Positions 55,454 to 64,000 of a stretch of 64,000 nt of DNA are shown here, one piece after another (position 1 is the first letter of the stretch; each line of letters begins with the position of its first letter). Source of the DNA: Flavobacterium arcticum (lineage in GTDB: Bacteria; Bacteroidota; Bacteroidia; Flavobacteriales; Flavobacteriaceae). Below the pieces are notes generated by a model. That model made no database searches. It saw nothing but the letters and a program-made list of their open reading frames with translations, and had not been told where the DNA came from. The translations under genes were made by a program, and so were the position numbers. The DNA is taken from the NCBI RefSeq assembly GCF_003344925.1, contig NZ_CP031188.1, positions 1,905,001 to 1,969,000 on the forward strand. The letters are read 5' to 3'.

Positions 55454-56647
55454 ATGATTATAGAGCCTAGAATGCGCGGATTTATCTGTCTTACTGCACA
55501 TCCTACGGGAGCAGCGCAAAATGTAAAGAACCAAATAGAATATGTAAAATCTAAAGGTGTTATAGATGGCGCTAAAAAAGTATTGGTAATAGGAGCCTCT
55601 ACTGGCTTTGGGTTATCATCACGCATTACAAGTGCATTTGGTTGTGATGCTGCAACTATAGGTGTTTTTTTTGAAAAACCACCTGTGGCTGGTAAAACAG
55701 CTTCGCCGGGTTGGTATAATTCAGCAGCTTTTGAAGAAGAAGCGCACAAGGCTGGGTTATATGCAAAAAGCATTAATGGTGATGCTTTTTCTAAAGAAAT
55801 AAAACAACAAACACTAGAGCTTATAAAAAAAGATATAGGGCAAGTAGACTTGGTTATTTATAGTCTTGCTTCTCCTGTGCGTCAACATCCTGAAACAGGT
55901 GTTTTACACCGTTCAGTATTAAAACCTATAGGCGATACATTTAGTAATAAAACAGTAGACTTCCATACAGGTAAAGTATCAGAAATAAGTATTGAACCAG
56001 CTAAAGATGGCGATATAGAAAATACCGTTACTGTTATGGGGGGCGAAGACTGGGCGATGTGGATAGAAGCTTTAAAGAAAGAAAATCTTTTAGCCCCAGA
56101 TGCACTTACTTTGGCATATTCTTACATTGGTCCAGAGGTAACCGAAGCAGTTTACCGTAAAGGTACTATTGGTCGTGCTAAAGATCATTTAGAGGCTACT
56201 GCTTTTTCTATAACAGATAGTCTAAAAGATATTGGCGGTAAAGCCTATGTTTCGGTAAACAAAGCATTAGTAACTCAGGCAAGTTCGGCTATACCAGTTA
56301 TACCATTATATATTTCATTATTGTACAAAGTAATGAAAGAAGAAGGGGTACATGAAGGGACAATAGAACAAATGCAACGTCTTTACCAAGAACATTTATA
56401 TACAGGTAAACCAATACCTACTGATGATAAGGGTAGGGTGCGTATTGACGATTGGGAGATGCGCGATGATATACAAGAAAAAGTTGCAGCTTTATGGCAA
56501 CAAGCAGATACTGATAATTTATCAGCAATAGGCGATCTTGAAGGTTACAGTAAAGACTTTTATAATCTTTTTGGTTTTGACTATCAAGGTGTAGATTATA
56601 AAGCTGATGTAAACGAGATAGTAACTGTTGCTAGTATAGAAAGCTAA
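55454..56647 (+). CDS. fabV: Enoyl-[acyl-carrier-protein] reductase FabV
   Basis: This 397-residue protein is a FabV-type trans-2-enoyl-ACP/CoA reductase, longer than FabI and from a different SDR branch. It begins MIIEPRMRGFICLTAHP, has the extended dinucleotide motif VIGASTGFGLSS, and the active-site Tyr234-(8 residues)-Lys243 in VYRKGTIGRAK. AYVSVNKALVTQASSAIP follows. It carries out the last reduction in each cycle of fatty acid elongation and FabV enzymes are generally tolerant of triclosan. It is followed 22 bases later by fabI. Confidence 0.95.
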   Translation: MIIEPRMRGFICLTAHPTGAAQNVKNQIEYVKSKGVIDGAKKVLVIGASTGFGLSSRITSAFGCDAATIGVFFEKPPVAGKTASPGWYNSAAFEEEAHKAGLYAKSINGDAFSKEIKQQTLELIKKDIGQVDLVIYSLASPVRQHPETGVLHRSVLKPIGDTFSNKTVDFHTGKVSEISIEPAKDGDIENTVTVMGGEDWAMWIEALKKENLLAPDALTLAYSYIGPEVTEAVYRKGTIGRAKDHLEATAFSITDSLKDIGGKAYVSVNKALVTQASSAIPVIPLYISLLYKVMKEEGVHEGTIEQMQRLYQEHLYTGKPIPTDDKGRVRIDDWEMRDDIQEKVAALWQQADTDNLSAIGDLEGYSKDFYNLFGFDYQGVDYKADVNEIVTVASIES

Positions 56648-56669
56648 TTACATTTTAAAACAAAATAAA

Positions 56670-57482
56670 ATGCACAATTTATTAAAAGGTAAAAGAGGAA
56701 TTATTACAGGTGCTCTCGACCAAAACTCGATAGCGTGGAAAGTAGCCGAAAAAGCTCATGAGCAAGGCGCAACATTTGTATTGACTAATGCACCTATTGC
56801 TATGCGTATGGGTGAGATAAAAGTATTGGCCGAAAAAACAGGATCAGAAATTATACCTGCCGATGCTACTAATGTTGAGGAGTTAACTAACCTTTATACT
56901 AAAGCACAAGAAATATTAGGTGGTAAGATAGATTTTATTTTACACTCAATAGGTATGAGTGTTAATATTCGTAAAAACATACCCTATACAGAGTCTAACT
57001 ACGATTACTTTATGAAAGGTATTGATGTGTCGGCTTTGTCTTTACATAAAATGTTGAGTGTAGCTAAAAAAATGGATGCTGTTAATGATGGTGGTAGTGT
57101 AGTAGCATTAACCTATATGGCAGCACAACGTACATATCCTTTTTATACTGATATGGCAGATATTAAAGCAATGCTAGAATCTATAGCACGTAGTTTTGGT
57201 TATCACTATGGTGTAGAGAAAAAAGTACGTATTAATACAGTGTCGCAGTCACCTACAAAAACTACCGCGGGAACGGGTATAAAAGGTTTTGGAGATTTTT
57301 ATGATTTTGCCGATTCTGTAGCGCCACTTGGTAATGCTGATGCAGAGTCATGCGCTGATTATTGTATAACATTATTCTCTGACTTAACAAGAATGGTAAC
57401 TATGCAAAACCTTTTTCATGATGGCGGCTACTCTTCTACAGGAGTCAGTTCTGATATTATGGAAAGATTATCAAAAGAATAG
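56670..57482 (+). CDS. fabI: Enoyl-[acyl-carrier-protein] reductase FabI
   Basis: This 270-residue SDR has the FabI cofactor motif GALDQNSIAW, the LHSIGMS strand, and the active site Tyr149 and Tyr159-(6 residues)-Lys166 in FYTDMADIK. RINTVSQSPTKTTAG is the substrate loop, and the end is FHDGGYSSTGVS. This is the Bacteroidota form of FabI. It reduces enoyl-ACP like its neighbour FabV, so the pair looks functionally redundant. A terminator follows. Confidence 0.93.
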   Translation: MHNLLKGKRGIITGALDQNSIAWKVAEKAHEQGATFVLTNAPIAMRMGEIKVLAEKTGSEIIPADATNVEELTNLYTKAQEILGGKIDFILHSIGMSVNIRKNIPYTESNYDYFMKGIDVSALSLHKMLSVAKKMDAVNDGGSVVALTYMAAQRTYPFYTDMADIKAMLESIARSFGYHYGVEKKVRINTVSQSPTKTTAGTGIKGFGDFYDFADSVAPLGNADAESCADYCITLFSDLTRMVTMQNLFHDGGYSSTGVSSDIMERLSKE

Positions 57483-57501
57483 TTATTTTTTAGTTATTTT
57501 C

Positions 57502-57534
57502 ATAAAAAAGGGGCTTGTTTAAGCCTCTTTTTTA
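57502..57534 (+). terminator. Terminator after fabI
   Basis: ATAAAAAAGGGGCTT and AAGCCTCTTTTTTAT pair (one G-T wobble) around GTTT, giving a long stem with T residues. Confidence 0.82.
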
Positions 57535-57762
57535 TGAAATATAATAATTATTCATCTAATAATGTATTTTTATAACTGTTTTAAATCTTAAATAATTAAT
57601 TAATATTTATTTTTTTAAAAACATTTAACAATAATTATGCATTAATTTATAACAAATGCGTCTTGTTTATTTGTTAATATCACAAAAATCATATAGAAGG
57701 ATACTTTTATTATTAGAAATTATAATTTTATTAGCTAATAATCTAAAATTATTTAAATCTTT

Positions 57763-60700
57763 ATGAAAAAATTTACTTTATTAATTGCCTTACTGCTTTT
57801 TGCAGTTACAGGCACTTATGCGCAAGCATCGATCTATACGTTTGCGCAGTCTAATGAGACTTATGTCCCTATAACTGGTGGAACGGTTATTACAAGTTCT
57901 ACAGATGGGAGTCCTGATTTGGATTCTTATGCTTCAACTGAGCAAACTTTGCCTGTAGCTTTCGAATTTTCAGAAACAACTTATAATAGTTTTTATGTAA
58001 CGAGTAATGGACAGTTAGCTTTAGGTACTAGTTCACCGTCTTCTTCTAACTACAGAGTATTGAGTTCAAGTACAGGAGGGAATGTTTTTTTAGCTCCTTT
58101 ATCTGCAGATCTTGAAGAGGGTGCTTCTGGTTTAGCTGAAATACGTTACGAAATGGTTGGAGATGAAATTGTTATCCAATGGTCTAACTTTAGAAGATAT
58201 GCTAAGGTAGAAACATTTAACTTTCAAGTAAGGCTTAATGTTGTTAGTAACGAGATAAAATTTGTATATGATGGTACGCCACCGTATGATGCTTCAACAT
58301 CATATCAGCCACAAGTTGGTATAAAAAGTGCAGTAGGTGCTTATTCGGCAGCTACAGTAGCAGCAGGTGTATCATGGGATAACCCAACAGTTATTACTAC
58401 AGGAATTACTTCGTTTTCTACAGCGGTAATTAATGATAACGATGGTTTTACAAGTGGTTTAGCTTATACATGGACACCACCTTTGCCTTGTACAGGTACA
58501 CCAGTATCGGGTACTGTAGCGGGTGATTTAATGCGTTATATATGCTCTGGTAATACACCTTCAGTAATAAATGTAACAGGAGCAACTGTCGCAATACCGG
58601 GTATTGTTTACCAATGGGAACAATCATTAAATGGTACTGACTGGGCAGATGTAACAGATGGTTCAGGAGCCACTACAACGAGTTTTACTCCAGCTACTTT
58701 TGATGGTACTACTAAACAGTATAGATTAAAAGTTACTTGTACAAATAGTACAGAGGTGGCTTATACAGATGCTGTAACTATTGATAATCAAATAGCACCA
58801 ACTACTCAGGCTTCTGCCGTAACAGTTGATTCGGAAGAGTTGTTTTCTACATCTTTTACTATGGACTGGACTAATGGGAATGGTGATAGAAGAATGGTTG
58901 TTATAAGTGATGCGGCTATAGTTGACCCAGTTGATGAAGTAGGTGTTTCTGCTATTACTGCAAATAATATATATGCAGGTACAGGACAACAAATAATATA
59001 TGATGGTTTAAGTACATCGGCTACAGTATATGGTTTAGCTTGTAATACAAGTTATTTTGTAAAAGTATATGATTATAACCGTTGTGGAACTACAGATTCA
59101 TATAGCATTTATTATAATGTAACCGAGGACACAAATGTGGCAACAGTTACTACTAATGATGTAACTACTGCTGCTTTACCAGTATTAAATAACTTTACAG
59201 GATATACAGGTACAAATTTAATAACAGCAGTTCCAGGATGGTATGAGGCTAATGTACCTACAGGTAGTGGTGATGTGCCATTAAGCTCTTACCCTGGTAG
59301 CATAACTTCTACTTGGAGGAACTCTTCTGTTTTTGGAGCGACTACTGCGGCTATTAATTTATATTTTGATAATAGAAATGAATGGGTTATTAGTCCTAAA
59401 ATGGAAATAACAGCAGATTCAAGACTTATTTTTGATGCAGCTATAACTAATTTTGCTTCATTAACAGAAGATTTAGATGGTATGCAAGGTACAGATGATG
59501 CTGTAAATGTATTAGTATCTATAGATGGATGTGGTGCTGAATGGACATCTATATACACGTTCAATGCTGCTAATACTACTGAGCTTACTAATGAACTTAC
59601 AGAGTATAGATTCTTATTAACAGATTATATAGGACAAACTATACAAGTAGCTTTTCAAGCTACAGATGGTACTGATAATGATCTTCCTGATTATGATTTC
59701 CATATTGGTAATATAGTAATTGAAGAAGTACCAGCATGTGAAGTGCCAACAGTAATGGCAACTACTAATATTACTAAAAATAGTGCTACTATAGTATGGG
59801 AGGCTCCAGAATTGAGTACGCCAACAGGTTACGAGTACGTAGTGTCGGATACTAATACAGCTCCTGTTGCTGCTGGTACAGCAACAACAGATTTGACGGC
59901 AAATGTTACAGCTCTTATGCCATCTACTGAATATTTTGTTTTTGTAAGAACAAATTGTGGAAGTGCATTTAGTGATTGGACTATTGCAGGTACATTTACT
60001 ACTATGTGTGATTATCCTGAAATTTTAACGACTACGCCAGTTACAATATGTGGTCAAGGAGAAGCAAACCTTATGGCTACTGCCGATGGTGGTACTATTA
60101 ATTGGTATGCTAATGCAACAGGTGGATTGCCTATTGCTACAGGTGGATCATTTACTTCAGAAGAAATTACAGAAACAACAACATATTATGTTTCTGCTCA
60201 GTCTGACGGAGGTTCACCTATAGGCGGCGGTTTATTAGCTCCAGAAGCTTCATGGACAGGTACTTCTCTTACTAATTGGGGTATTGTATTTACAGCTTTA
60301 GATAATGTAACTTTAAATTCTGTTGATGTGTATTCAACATCAGCAGGTACATTGGATGTAAAAATTGTTAATGCATCAAATACAGAACTGTATGCTACAG
60401 GAGATATTACTGTAGCAGCAGGAGGTACAACTACACCTACAACTATCCCACTTAACTTTGATGTAACTTCGGGTGAGGTTTATAAAATACTTGTAAAATC
60501 ATATACAGGTGTTAGTTTAATTCGTGGTAGTTCAAACCTTGATTTTCCATATAATAACGGAAATATTAATGTAACTTCTAGCGAATGGGGTGGTACAACT
60601 ACTAGTAATTATTATTATTTTTACAATATACAAAGTACAGCAGCTTGTGCTAGCCCTAGAATGCCAGTTGTTGCTACAGTAACAGATGCTCCAGAAATTA

Positions 60701-62916
60701 CAGTAGCTGATGCTATTGAGTTATGTCCAGGAGAAAGTAGTGAAATTAGTGTAACAAGTGATAATGCAGATTATACTTATAACTGGATGCCGGGTAACCT
60801 TGATGGAGCTACACATACAGTAACTCCAAGTGAAACTACAACATATACTGTAACTGCTACAGATGCTGTTTCAGGATGTGTTACAACAGGTACGGTTACA
60901 GTAACAGTTAATCCACTTCCATCTCCAGTAGTTATAACGCCATCTCCAGCAACTTTTTGTGCAGGTTCGGTACAAGCTTTAGAAGTTACAGGTGGAGTTT
61001 TAGGAGGAGACGCTACTATAGGTGATGGAACGGATGTAACAGGAACAACTGAAGAGTTTACAGCTTTTTGTAATAGAAGGAATACACATAAAAGCCAAAC
61101 TATATATACTGCTGCCGATTTAATAGATGCAGGTTTGGGTGCGGGTACTATAGAGTCTATAGCATATAATGTTAGTTCTATAGGTAGTGCTGCAACTAAT
61201 GATAATTATACTGTTAAGATTGGTACAACTACACTTGATGTGTTCTCTGATGACTCATATCTAGACGAGTCTAGTTTTATTACTGTTTTTGCTCCAAGTA
61301 CTTATACCCATGAAATAGGTGTAAATACTTTAACCTTCACTACTCCATTTGAGTGGGATGGTGTTTCTAATATTGTTATAAGTATATCACAGTCAGGTGC
61401 TGATTCATTATATAACGCACAAACAACTTATACAGATCTTGATGCTAATACAGCAATATTTAATTATAATGACTTAGCTGCAACAACAGGTACAGTTACT
61501 ACAAAAAGATTTAATGTAACATTTACTATAACTGGCTCTACAGAGATAACTTGGTCTCCTATAACTAATTTATATACAGATGCTGATGCAACAGTAGCTT
61601 ATACAGAAGATACAGATGCTACAATTGTATATTTTAAATCAGATGTTGCTACAACAGAAACATATACTGTTACTTCAACTTCAGAAGCTGGTTGTTCAGT
61701 TTCTTCAACTGTAGATGTATCTGTAAATGTTGTCGCTGCTCCAACAGTTGATAACACAGATGTAACATTGTGTAATGGAAGTACAGTTGCCGACTTAATA
61801 GCAACAGGTGATAACATCCAATGGTATGCAGATGCAACAGAAGGTACAGCTCTTGCTAATGATGCTGTTCTTGCAGATGGTATGTACTATGCTTCACAAA
61901 CCGTTGATGGTTGTGAGAGTATTACAAGAACTGCAGTTACAGTAACAGTAGATGTTGTTGCTGCTCCAACAGTTGATAATACTGACGTAGCAATATGTAA
62001 CGCAGGTACGGTTGCTGATTTAATGGCGACAGGCGATAACATTCAATGGTATGCAGATGCAACAGCTGGTACAGCTCTTGCTAATGACGCTGCTCTTGCA
62101 GATGGTGTGTATTATGCTTCACAAACAGTTGATGGTTGTGAGAGTGTTACAAGAACTGCAGTTACAGTTACAGTAAATGTTGTTGCTGCTCCAACAGTTG
62201 ATAATACTGATATAGCAATATGTAATACAGGTACAGTTGCCGATTTAATGGCAACAGGCGATAACATTCAATGGTATGCAGAAGCAACAGAAGGTGTAGC
62301 TCTTGCTAATGACGCTACTCTTGCAGATGGTATGTACTATGCTTCACAAACCGTTGATGGTTGTGAGAGTACTACAAGAACTGCAGTTACAGTAACAATA
62401 AATGTTACTGCTGCTCCAACAGGAGAAGCCAGCCAGACTATAACGGCAGATGTTGCTGCTGATGCTACTATAGAAGACATCGAGGTAACAGTAGAAGATG
62501 ATGCTGCAGTAATGTGGTATGCTTCAGAAGCTGATGCTCTTGCAGGAGAAAATGCTCTTATTGCAGGTACAATGCTTACAGATGGAACTACTTACTATGC
62601 AACCCAAACAATAGATGGTTGTGAAAGTAATACTGTTCTTGCTGTAACTGTAGGTGTGGTATTAGGACGTGACGATTTTAATATCAACACTTTCTCTTAT
62701 TACCCTAACCCTGTTAAAGATGTATTTAACTTGTCTTATGATAAAGAAATTACTTCTGTAGCTGTATTTAACTTACTTGGTCAACAAGTAATGGCTAATA
62801 CACCAAATGCTACTGAAGTAAGATTAGATATGTCTATCCTGTCTGACGGAACATACATTGTTTCTGTAACAGCAGGTAATACTGTAAAAACTATTAAAGT
62901 AGTTAAAAAACAGTAA
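57763..62916 (+). CDS. Large adhesin-like protein with T9SS type A sorting domain
   Basis: This 1717-residue secreted protein has a signal peptide (1-20, ending GTYAQ). An N-terminal beta domain with TSNGQLALG follows, then a fibronectin type III domain at about 656-750 (CEVPTVMATTNITKNSATIVWEAP, anchors ATIVWEAP, STEYFVFVRT). An Ig-like domain with INWYANATGG is at about 780, and another Ig-like domain with CPGESSEISV and TTTYTVTATD near 975-1055. Three near-identical 75-residue repeats span 1323-1547, with a diverged fourth. The T9SS type A sorting domain is at 1640-1717 (YYPNPVKDVF, DGTYIVSV, IKVVKK). Likely surface adhesion or matrix protein; the ligand is unknown. Confidence 0.87.
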   Translation: MKKFTLLIALLLFAVTGTYAQASIYTFAQSNETYVPITGGTVITSSTDGSPDLDSYASTEQTLPVAFEFSETTYNSFYVTSNGQLALGTSSPSSSNYRVLSSSTGGNVFLAPLSADLEEGASGLAEIRYEMVGDEIVIQWSNFRRYAKVETFNFQVRLNVVSNEIKFVYDGTPPYDASTSYQPQVGIKSAVGAYSAATVAAGVSWDNPTVITTGITSFSTAVINDNDGFTSGLAYTWTPPLPCTGTPVSGTVAGDLMRYICSGNTPSVINVTGATVAIPGIVYQWEQSLNGTDWADVTDGSGATTTSFTPATFDGTTKQYRLKVTCTNSTEVAYTDAVTIDNQIAPTTQASAVTVDSEELFSTSFTMDWTNGNGDRRMVVISDAAIVDPVDEVGVSAITANNIYAGTGQQIIYDGLSTSATVYGLACNTSYFVKVYDYNRCGTTDSYSIYYNVTEDTNVATVTTNDVTTAALPVLNNFTGYTGTNLITAVPGWYEANVPTGSGDVPLSSYPGSITSTWRNSSVFGATTAAINLYFDNRNEWVISPKMEITADSRLIFDAAITNFASLTEDLDGMQGTDDAVNVLVSIDGCGAEWTSIYTFNAANTTELTNELTEYRFLLTDYIGQTIQVAFQATDGTDNDLPDYDFHIGNIVIEEVPACEVPTVMATTNITKNSATIVWEAPELSTPTGYEYVVSDTNTAPVAAGTATTDLTANVTALMPSTEYFVFVRTNCGSAFSDWTIAGTFTTMCDYPEILTTTPVTICGQGEANLMATADGGTINWYANATGGLPIATGGSFTSEEITETTTYYVSAQSDGGSPIGGGLLAPEASWTGTSLTNWGIVFTALDNVTLNSVDVYSTSAGTLDVKIVNASNTELYATGDITVAAGGTTTPTTIPLNFDVTSGEVYKILVKSYTGVSLIRGSSNLDFPYNNGNINVTSSEWGGTTTSNYYYFYNIQSTAACASPRMPVVATVTDAPEITVADAIELCPGESSEISVTSDNADYTYNWMPGNLDGATHTVTPSETTTYTVTATDAVSGCVTTGTVTVTVNPLPSPVVITPSPATFCAGSVQALEVTGGVLGGDATIGDGTDVTGTTEEFTAFCNRRNTHKSQTIYTAADLIDAGLGAGTIESIAYNVSSIGSAATNDNYTVKIGTTTLDVFSDDSYLDESSFITVFAPSTYTHEIGVNTLTFTTPFEWDGVSNIVISISQSGADSLYNAQTTYTDLDANTAIFNYNDLAATTGTVTTKRFNVTFTITGSTEITWSPITNLYTDADATVAYTEDTDATIVYFKSDVATTETYTVTSTSEAGCSVSSTVDVSVNVVAAPTVDNTDVTLCNGSTVADLIATGDNIQWYADATEGTALANDAVLADGMYYASQTVDGCESITRTAVTVTVDVVAAPTVDNTDVAICNAGTVADLMATGDNIQWYADATAGTALANDAALADGVYYASQTVDGCESVTRTAVTVTVNVVAAPTVDNTDIAICNTGTVADLMATGDNIQWYAEATEGVALANDATLADGMYYASQTVDGCESTTRTAVTVTINVTAAPTGEASQTITADVAADATIEDIEVTVEDDAAVMWYASEADALAGENALIAGTMLTDGTTYYATQTIDGCESNTVLAVTVGVVLGRDDFNINTFSYYPNPVKDVFNLSYDKEITSVAVFNLLGQQVMANTPNATEVRLDMSILSDGTYIVSVTAGNTVKTIKVVKKQ
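61729..62403 (+). repeat. Three 225-bp tandem repeats inside the adhesin-like gene
   Basis: Repeat units begin at 61729, 61954 and 62179, each exactly 225 bases and 75 codons. Each unit runs from VVAAPTVDNTD, through CNxGTVADLxATGDNIQWYA, ALANDA, LADGxYYASQTVDGCES, to RTAVTVTV (xN). A fourth, diverged copy starts at 62404 (TAAPTGEASQ). Each unit is probably one Ig-like domain. Confidence 0.92.
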
Positions 62917-63255
62917 TTTAATAATTACCTATATCACATGAAGTAATCTTTTTACTTTCATGTTTATAAAGCCCTCGGAATATTCCGAGGGCTTTTTTTA
63001 TTCTTTTTAGACTAGTATGGGTATAAAATTTATAAATAAATCGATAATAAATAAATACTGTATTTTTTTTGCTTTTGTTAAAAAATAAATATTTAGACCT
63101 TTTATGACTTATGATTTATTAAATATTGATTATTGTTTGTTATAATGAACATTTTATTTAAAAATTTATTTATAACATGTATAAATTATGTTAAATTAGT
63201 TATTGTATGTGTTTTTTTTGTAGTTTTATTAACAATAATTTATAACTATTATAAT
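62917..63255 (+). other. Intergenic region between the two adhesin-like genes
   Basis: This 339-base region has the terminator of the first gene near its left end. The rest is very AT-rich, with short TAAATAAA-like runs. I see no gene, no RNA fold and no consensus promoter before the second gene. Confidence 0.6.
62969..63000 (+). terminator. Terminator after the adhesin-like gene
   Basis: GCCCTCGGAA and TTCCGAGGGC form a 10-bp perfect stem, flanked by AA and a seven-T run. Confidence 0.92.
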
Positions 63256-64000
63256 ATGAAAAACATTACTATTAAAAATGCTTTGAATTTCGGGAAAGAT
63301 TCAAAGCGATGGCTCTTGGGCTATCTTGTACTTTTTGCTTTATTGTCGGTCACGACAACTTATTCGCAAGTAGGTACTATTAACATTGGTTCGGGTACAG
63401 CTAATAGTGCTAACCGTGTACCTATTTATTCTTGCTATAATTACACTTATAGTCAACAAATCGTTAAAGCTTCAGAGTATGCTGCCAATGGTGGTGTGGC
63501 TGGAAATGTTACTAAAGTGAGTTATTACTACTCTTCAGGAGGTACTAATTTAGCAAACTGGGCAAACTGGACAGTTTATTTAGGACATACTTCTAAAACT
63601 GAATTTACTTCAGATACAGATTGGGAGCCTTTAGGGAACCTTACACAAGTATATTCTGGAGCTATTACTCCAGTAGCAGGTAACTGGTTTGAAATTACTT
63701 TTACAACACCATTTAATTATGATGGTACAAGTAATTTAATTATTGCAATAGATGAAAATGAGTCAGGATACTCTTGTACGGCTAATTTTGGTTCATATAC
63801 TGGTTCTTCAAATACAGGTATATACTATTATAGTGATGGTACTAACCCAGACCCAGCTTCGCCGCCATCAGGAACACGTACTAGTGCTTTAGCTAGATTA
63901 CAGTTCTTTGGTAGTGTTGCCTCATGCCTTGCGCCAAATGGTTTAGCTTCATCAGGAGTTAGTCCAAATGCAGCTACAATATCTTGGAATGCAGTTACGG
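63256..64000 (+). CDS. Secreted protein with fibronectin type III domain (3' end outside window)
   Basis: This gene starts at the ATG at 63256 and is open to the window end (248 codons). It has an unusually long basic N-terminus (MKNITIKNALNFGKDSKRW) and a hydrophobic stretch ending TTYSQ, a signal peptide of about 38 residues. The next part (VGTINIGSGTANSANRVPIY, then YNYTYSQQIVKASEY, WTVYLGHTSKTEF, FNYDGTSNLIIAIDEN) matches the jelly-roll-like N-terminal module seen in other flavobacterial surface proteins. A fibronectin type III domain begins at CLAPNGLASSGVSPNAATISWNA (anchors ATISWNA) near residue 227. A C-terminal T9SS sorting domain is expected but lies outside the window. Confidence 0.8.
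   Translation, partial: MKNITIKNALNFGKDSKRWLLGYLVLFALLSVTTTYSQVGTINIGSGTANSANRVPIYSCYNYTYSQQIVKASEYAANGGVAGNVTKVSYYYSSGGTNLANWANWTVYLGHTSKTEFTSDTDWEPLGNLTQVYSGAITPVAGNWFEITFTTPFNYDGTSNLIIAIDENESGYSCTANFGSYTGSSNTGIYYYSDGTNPDPASPPSGTRTSALARLQFFGSVASCLAPNGLASSGVSPNAATISWNAVT

Noticed and set aside
61729-62403. Regular repeats that could suggest a CRISPR array
   Set aside because: The period is 225 bases, an exact multiple of codons inside an open protein frame, and there are no short repeats with unique spacers.

Overview
The window is a 64 kb piece of a low-GC chromosome from a member of the Bacteroidota, most likely family Flavobacteriaceae (Flavobacterium or a close relative). The evidence is: proteins with type IX secretion (T9SS) sorting domains of type A and type B; the T9SS genes porQ and porD; many SPII lipoproteins; families typical of Flavobacteriia (DUF6252, DUF6495, DUF6913, DUF1599-like); and repeated promoters of the Bacteroidota sigma-A form TTTG/TTG-N18-19-TAnnTTTG. 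Gene density is high. I found no phage, insertion sequence, CRISPR array, restriction-modification system or recognisable defence island, and no tRNA or rRNA. The only RNA gene seen is the small SRP RNA.

Layout. 1-1.6 kb: a minus-strand operon of an alpha/beta hydrolase and two MsrB methionine sulfoxide reductases, one a lipoprotein and one cut by the window edge. 1.6-11.6 kb, mostly plus: a DUF1801 protein, an M48 lipoprotein protease, a UMF1-type MFS transporter, a DUF6252 repeat lipoprotein, lon, porQ-cmk and a nucleoside-permease-like MFS protein. 11.7-15 kb: a large type B T9SS cargo protein. 15-21.6 kb: rpsA with a structured leader, an aspartic-protease-like lipoprotein, glutaminyl cyclase, SRP RNA, an SDR and a transaldolase-like aldolase. 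21.6-26.5 kb: a CLC protein with CBS domains, an AcpH-like protein, a phosphoglucosamine mutase and a YdcF-like protein. 26.6-30.5 kb: a mosaic choice-of-anchor I cargo protein.

30.8-41 kb is mostly minus: tpiA with a TlpA-like lipoprotein, an OppB-like permease with a DoxX-thioredoxin protein, DUF1599, folP (plus), rlmH, a TPR lipoprotein, ligA, a DUF6495-like gene and rpsF-rpsR-rplI. 41-48.9 kb: a LytTR regulator, priA, DUF2147, a YihY protein, nadC, and a 5'-nucleotidase divided between two genes. 48.9-57.5 kb, plus: DUF6913-dapA, bamD-rpoZ-coaBC-porD-recN, and an adjacent fabV-fabI pair. 57.7-64 kb: two large T9SS adhesin-like genes in tandem, the second running off the window.

The content is mainly housekeeping: translation, DNA repair, folate, NAD, lysine, CoA and lipid synthesis, with envelope and secretion genes interleaved. 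PorQ and PorD belong to the T9SS that should export the sorting-domain proteins encoded here. I do not see a convincing new multi-gene system. The more unusual points are the CLC protein with channel-like residues, the adjacent FabV/FabI enoyl reductases, the order-reversed split nucleotidase, the rpsA leader hairpin, a lipoprotein with two aspartic-protease motifs, and T9SS genes placed inside housekeeping operons.
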